DNA of 16,259 bases. Origin: Candidatus Lloydbacteria bacterium RIFCSPLOWO2_02_FULL_54_12. GTDB taxonomy: Bacteria > Patescibacteriota > Minisyncoccia > Phycocordibacterales > UBA6899. The position numbers and the translations under genes were made by a program. Below the pieces are notes generated by a model. That model made no database searches, was not told where the DNA came from, and saw nothing but the letters and a program-made list of their open reading frames with translations. The stretch lies in contig MHLS01000055.1 in NCBI GenBank assembly GCA_001819095.1, positions 1 through 16,259 on the forward strand, in the 5' to 3' direction. Shown in pieces: positions 14,986 to 16,259 of the stretch. The number at the start of each line of letters is the position of its first letter. Positions within the stretch are counted from its first letter, which is position 1.

Positions 14986-15021
14986 GTTATCCACAGGTGT
15001 GAAGAACAACCTGTGGATAAC
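14986..15021. promoter_or_regulatory. Inverted pair of perfect DnaA boxes
   Basis: TTATCCACA (14987-14995) and its reverse complement TGTGGATAA (15012-15020), 16 nt apart, within the 12-bp inverted repeat gttatccacagg/cctgtggataac. TTATCCACA is the consensus high-affinity DnaA site. Likely a DnaA-binding regulatory or titration site; an origin is possible but not shown. Confidence 0.6.
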
Positions 15022-15032
15022 TCAGTACCCAT

Positions 15033-15059
15033 ACAATACAAGGTTCGCCCTTGTATTGT
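15033..15059. repeat. Short palindromic repeat, copy F
   Basis: acaatacaag (15033-15042) and cttgtattgt (15050-15059) with a gttcgcc loop: the outer part of the repeat family without its inner arms. It ends 1 nt before the adk stop. Confidence 0.6.
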
Positions 15060-15060
15060 G

Positions 15061-15750
15061 CTACCGCAATCCGTTGTTCACGGGTTTTTTGAGGAGTTGA
15101 AACACCTTGAAGGGTTCGGGCCGCCCGTCTACTTTATTGATTCTGTAGCCGAGTTTTTTGAGGTACTTGAGGATGGGCGCGGTCCGCTCGTTATATTCTT
15201 TCACCCGCTTCGGGATGATCGTTTTGTCATCGAGCGTGCGTTTATAGAGCGGCCCTGCGCAGACGGGACAGAACTTCGGTTTTGTTGACGGGTAGTACTT
15301 CGCAAGCAGCGGCGCCTTACAGATAGCACACAACCTGCGCTTCGAGTTCCGCTCAATCGCATCTTTCTGGGTGACGTCGAGGAAGAAAAAGAACACCCCT
15401 TTCTTCTTGTAGAGCGAGACAAGAAGCGGTATCAGGCGCTCCGCCTCGTACATCGTCCTCGGTGAGCCGGAAAAAACGACCCCAAGGCCTTTTTTTGCGA
15501 TCGCGCGAACGGCCTTGGATACTTCAGCGAGCACAAAACTCGGCGTATTTAACTTTCCTTCTTCGAATAGTTTCCGTTCGCGTTTAATGAGCGGATCCTT
15601 CTGGCGTTTGGGGTCGTACCAAAGGCTTTCCAGATGGTGTCCGGTGTCGAAATTGACGAGTCCGTATGCATGGGCCGCGAGACTAGCTTGGGTTCCTTTG
15701 CCGGACCCGGGGAGGCCGTAGATGACAACGGCGATATTTTCGGTGCGCAT
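15061..15750 (-). CDS. adk: Adenylate kinase (zinc-LID type)
   Basis: Catalyses ATP + AMP = 2 ADP in the cytoplasm. In the 229-aa product the P-loop GLPGSGKGT is at 12-20, the NMP-binding segment begins FDTGHHLE, FSGSPRT (93-99) corresponds to the FDGFPRT motif, and the LID carries four cysteines (C141, C144, C161, C164) in CxxC pairs, the structural zinc site of many adenylate kinases. Differences from the usual motif (SGSPRT for DGFPRT) make it divergent, so another nucleoside monophosphate kinase is possible. ATG 15750 is chosen because TACAAT on this strand ends 7 nt before it. Confidence 0.85.
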   Translation of the reverse strand: MRTENIAVVIYGLPGSGKGTQASLAAHAYGLVNFDTGHHLESLWYDPKRQKDPLIKRERKLFEEGKLNTPSFVLAEVSKAVRAIAKKGLGVVFSGSPRTMYEAERLIPLLVSLYKKKGVFFFFLDVTQKDAIERNSKRRLCAICKAPLLAKYYPSTKPKFCPVCAGPLYKRTLDDKTIIPKRVKEYNERTAPILKYLKKLGYRINKVDGRPEPFKVFQLLKKPVNNGLR

Positions 15751-15757
15751 GGTGCTT

Positions 15758-15763
15758 ATTGTA
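15758..15763 (-). promoter_or_regulatory. -10 box of adk, leaderless layout
   Basis: TACAAT on the minus strand, 7-nt gap, then ATG at 15750. Confidence 0.5.
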
Positions 15764-15793
15764 GTGTATCGGGACCTCGGACTCAACCTCATT

Positions 15794-15846
15794 GGAGACA
15801 GGGTCGGACTTTGAGGAGTTGACTCCTAAGGTACGCCCTTGTCTCC
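15794..15846. repeat. Intergenic palindromic repeat, copy G
   Basis: ggagacagggtcggacttt and aaggtacgcccttgtctcc are imperfect arms with a central aggag/ctcct pairing. The tips were replaced by ggagaca/tgtctcc together, so pairing is kept although the sequence changed. Confidence 0.6.
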
Positions 15847-15854
15847 GAATTCTT

Positions 15855-15882
15855 TTGACAAGCAGTAGCAAAAGAATAGAGT
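15855..15882 (+). promoter_or_regulatory. Promoter of the alanine dehydrogenase gene
   Basis: Perfect TTGACA (15855-15860), 16-bp spacer, TAGAGT (15877-15882). The SD gggagg (15911-15916) precedes the ATG at 15921. Confidence 0.6.
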
Positions 15883-15920
15883 AGCAACAGATGTCACTTG
15901 ATCATCAAAAGGGAGGCGTC

Positions 15921-16259
15921 ATGAGTCGGTGCGTTATCGGCGTGCCCAAAGAAGTAAAACCGCAGGAAGGTAGGGTGGGGATCACACCGGACGGCGTGCA
16001 CGAACTTTGCGCGCTCGGTGTGGAAGTTATTGTCGAGACGGATGCGGGTAAACTGTCGGGATTTTCCGACGGTGACTATCTCGCTTCCGGTGCGACGGTC
16101 GCTTCTCGCGTCGAGAGCATCTATCGCGAGGCGACCGCCATCGTCAAAGTGAAGGAATTGATTCCCGAGGAATATCGGCTCATTCCGTTTCTGCGGCACA
16201 AGGTGCTCTTCACCTATCTTCATCTCGCGGGCGTCGACCCTCGGTTGACCGTCCTTCTC
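15921..16259 (+). CDS. ald: Alanine dehydrogenase, N-terminal part (cut by window end)
   Basis: The first 113 codons of an open frame running off the window. MSRCVIGVPKEVKPQEGRVGITPDGVHEL, VETDAGKLSGFSDGDYLASGA and AIVKVKELIPEEYRL...LFTYLHLA match the N-terminal domain of alanine dehydrogenase/transhydrogenase alpha proteins, including the substrate-binding R and K (GRVGITP, VKVKE). It would interconvert L-alanine and pyruvate with NAD. The Rossmann domain is outside the window, so a related NAD(P) transhydrogenase alpha subunit is a less likely alternative. Good SD and own promoter. Confidence 0.85.
   Translation, partial: MSRCVIGVPKEVKPQEGRVGITPDGVHELCALGVEVIVETDAGKLSGFSDGDYLASGATVASRVESIYREATAIVKVKELIPEEYRLIPFLRHKVLFTYLHLAGVDPRLTVLL

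Noticed and set aside
14829..15059. Calling this region oriC
   Set aside because: There are only two DnaA boxes, no dnaA/dnaN neighbours, and no skew data. Kept as a DnaA-site finding only.
9643..15846. Repeats as a CRISPR array
   Set aside because: Copies are kilobases apart, vary in sequence, lie in separate intergenic gaps and have no regular spacers or cas genes.

Overview
The window looks like a chromosomal segment of a Patescibacteria/CPR (Parcubacteria-type) bacterium. I infer this from short versions of core proteins (YebC 176 aa, HolA 242 aa, PolA with a reduced proofreading region), normal use of TGA as a stop, a PilB-type pilus ATPase, and many genes whose start codon lies only 6-7 nt after a -10 box, which implies leaderless mRNAs. 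No rRNA or tRNA gene is visible.

Layout. 25-549 (-): ruvC. 599-3315: a complete diversity-generating retroelement (DGR). It has a promoter and a strongly structured leader, a variable protein gene (799-1431) whose 3' end is the variable repeat (VR 1294-1422), a template repeat (TR 1768-1896), an Avd-type four-helix-bundle gene on the opposite strand (1896-2249), and a DGR-type reverse transcriptase (2314-3315). TR and VR differ at 18 of 129 positions, and every difference is at a TR adenine, which is the signature of adenine-specific mutagenic retrohoming. 3366-4033: a hicB-hicA toxin-antitoxin pair and a small unknown gene. 4085-5640 (-): ruvB-yebC. The DGR and toxin-antitoxin block separates this pair from ruvC.

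5774-6166 holds no protein gene but has a promoter, nested complementary segments and a terminator, so it is a candidate structured RNA of about 360 nt. 7854-6172 (-) is pilB. Divergent from it is a secreted, membrane-anchored FN3-like protein (7985-9628). Then come tsaE, a DUF2007-like gene, polA, a secreted tandem-repeat/glycine-zipper protein (13372-13914), holA, adk (-) and the start of an alanine dehydrogenase gene cut by the window end. Between holA and adk lie two inverted perfect DnaA boxes within a run of hairpins.

Most intergenic gaps carry a palindromic repeat with the core aaggtcggacctt/aaggtccgacctt (about seven copies, some decayed). Several copies appear to serve as terminators, and one forms the C-terminus of RuvC.

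The most interesting system is the DGR. A run of 12 G (2289-2300) lies between the -35 and -10 boxes of the RT promoter. On the other strand the same run lies in the 5' part of the avd reading frame. Removing one G would give the RT promoter a 17-bp spacer and would also join avd to an upstream ATG. This could be a single homopolymer switch for the two divergent DGR genes, or a sequencing artefact. Either way it should be checked.
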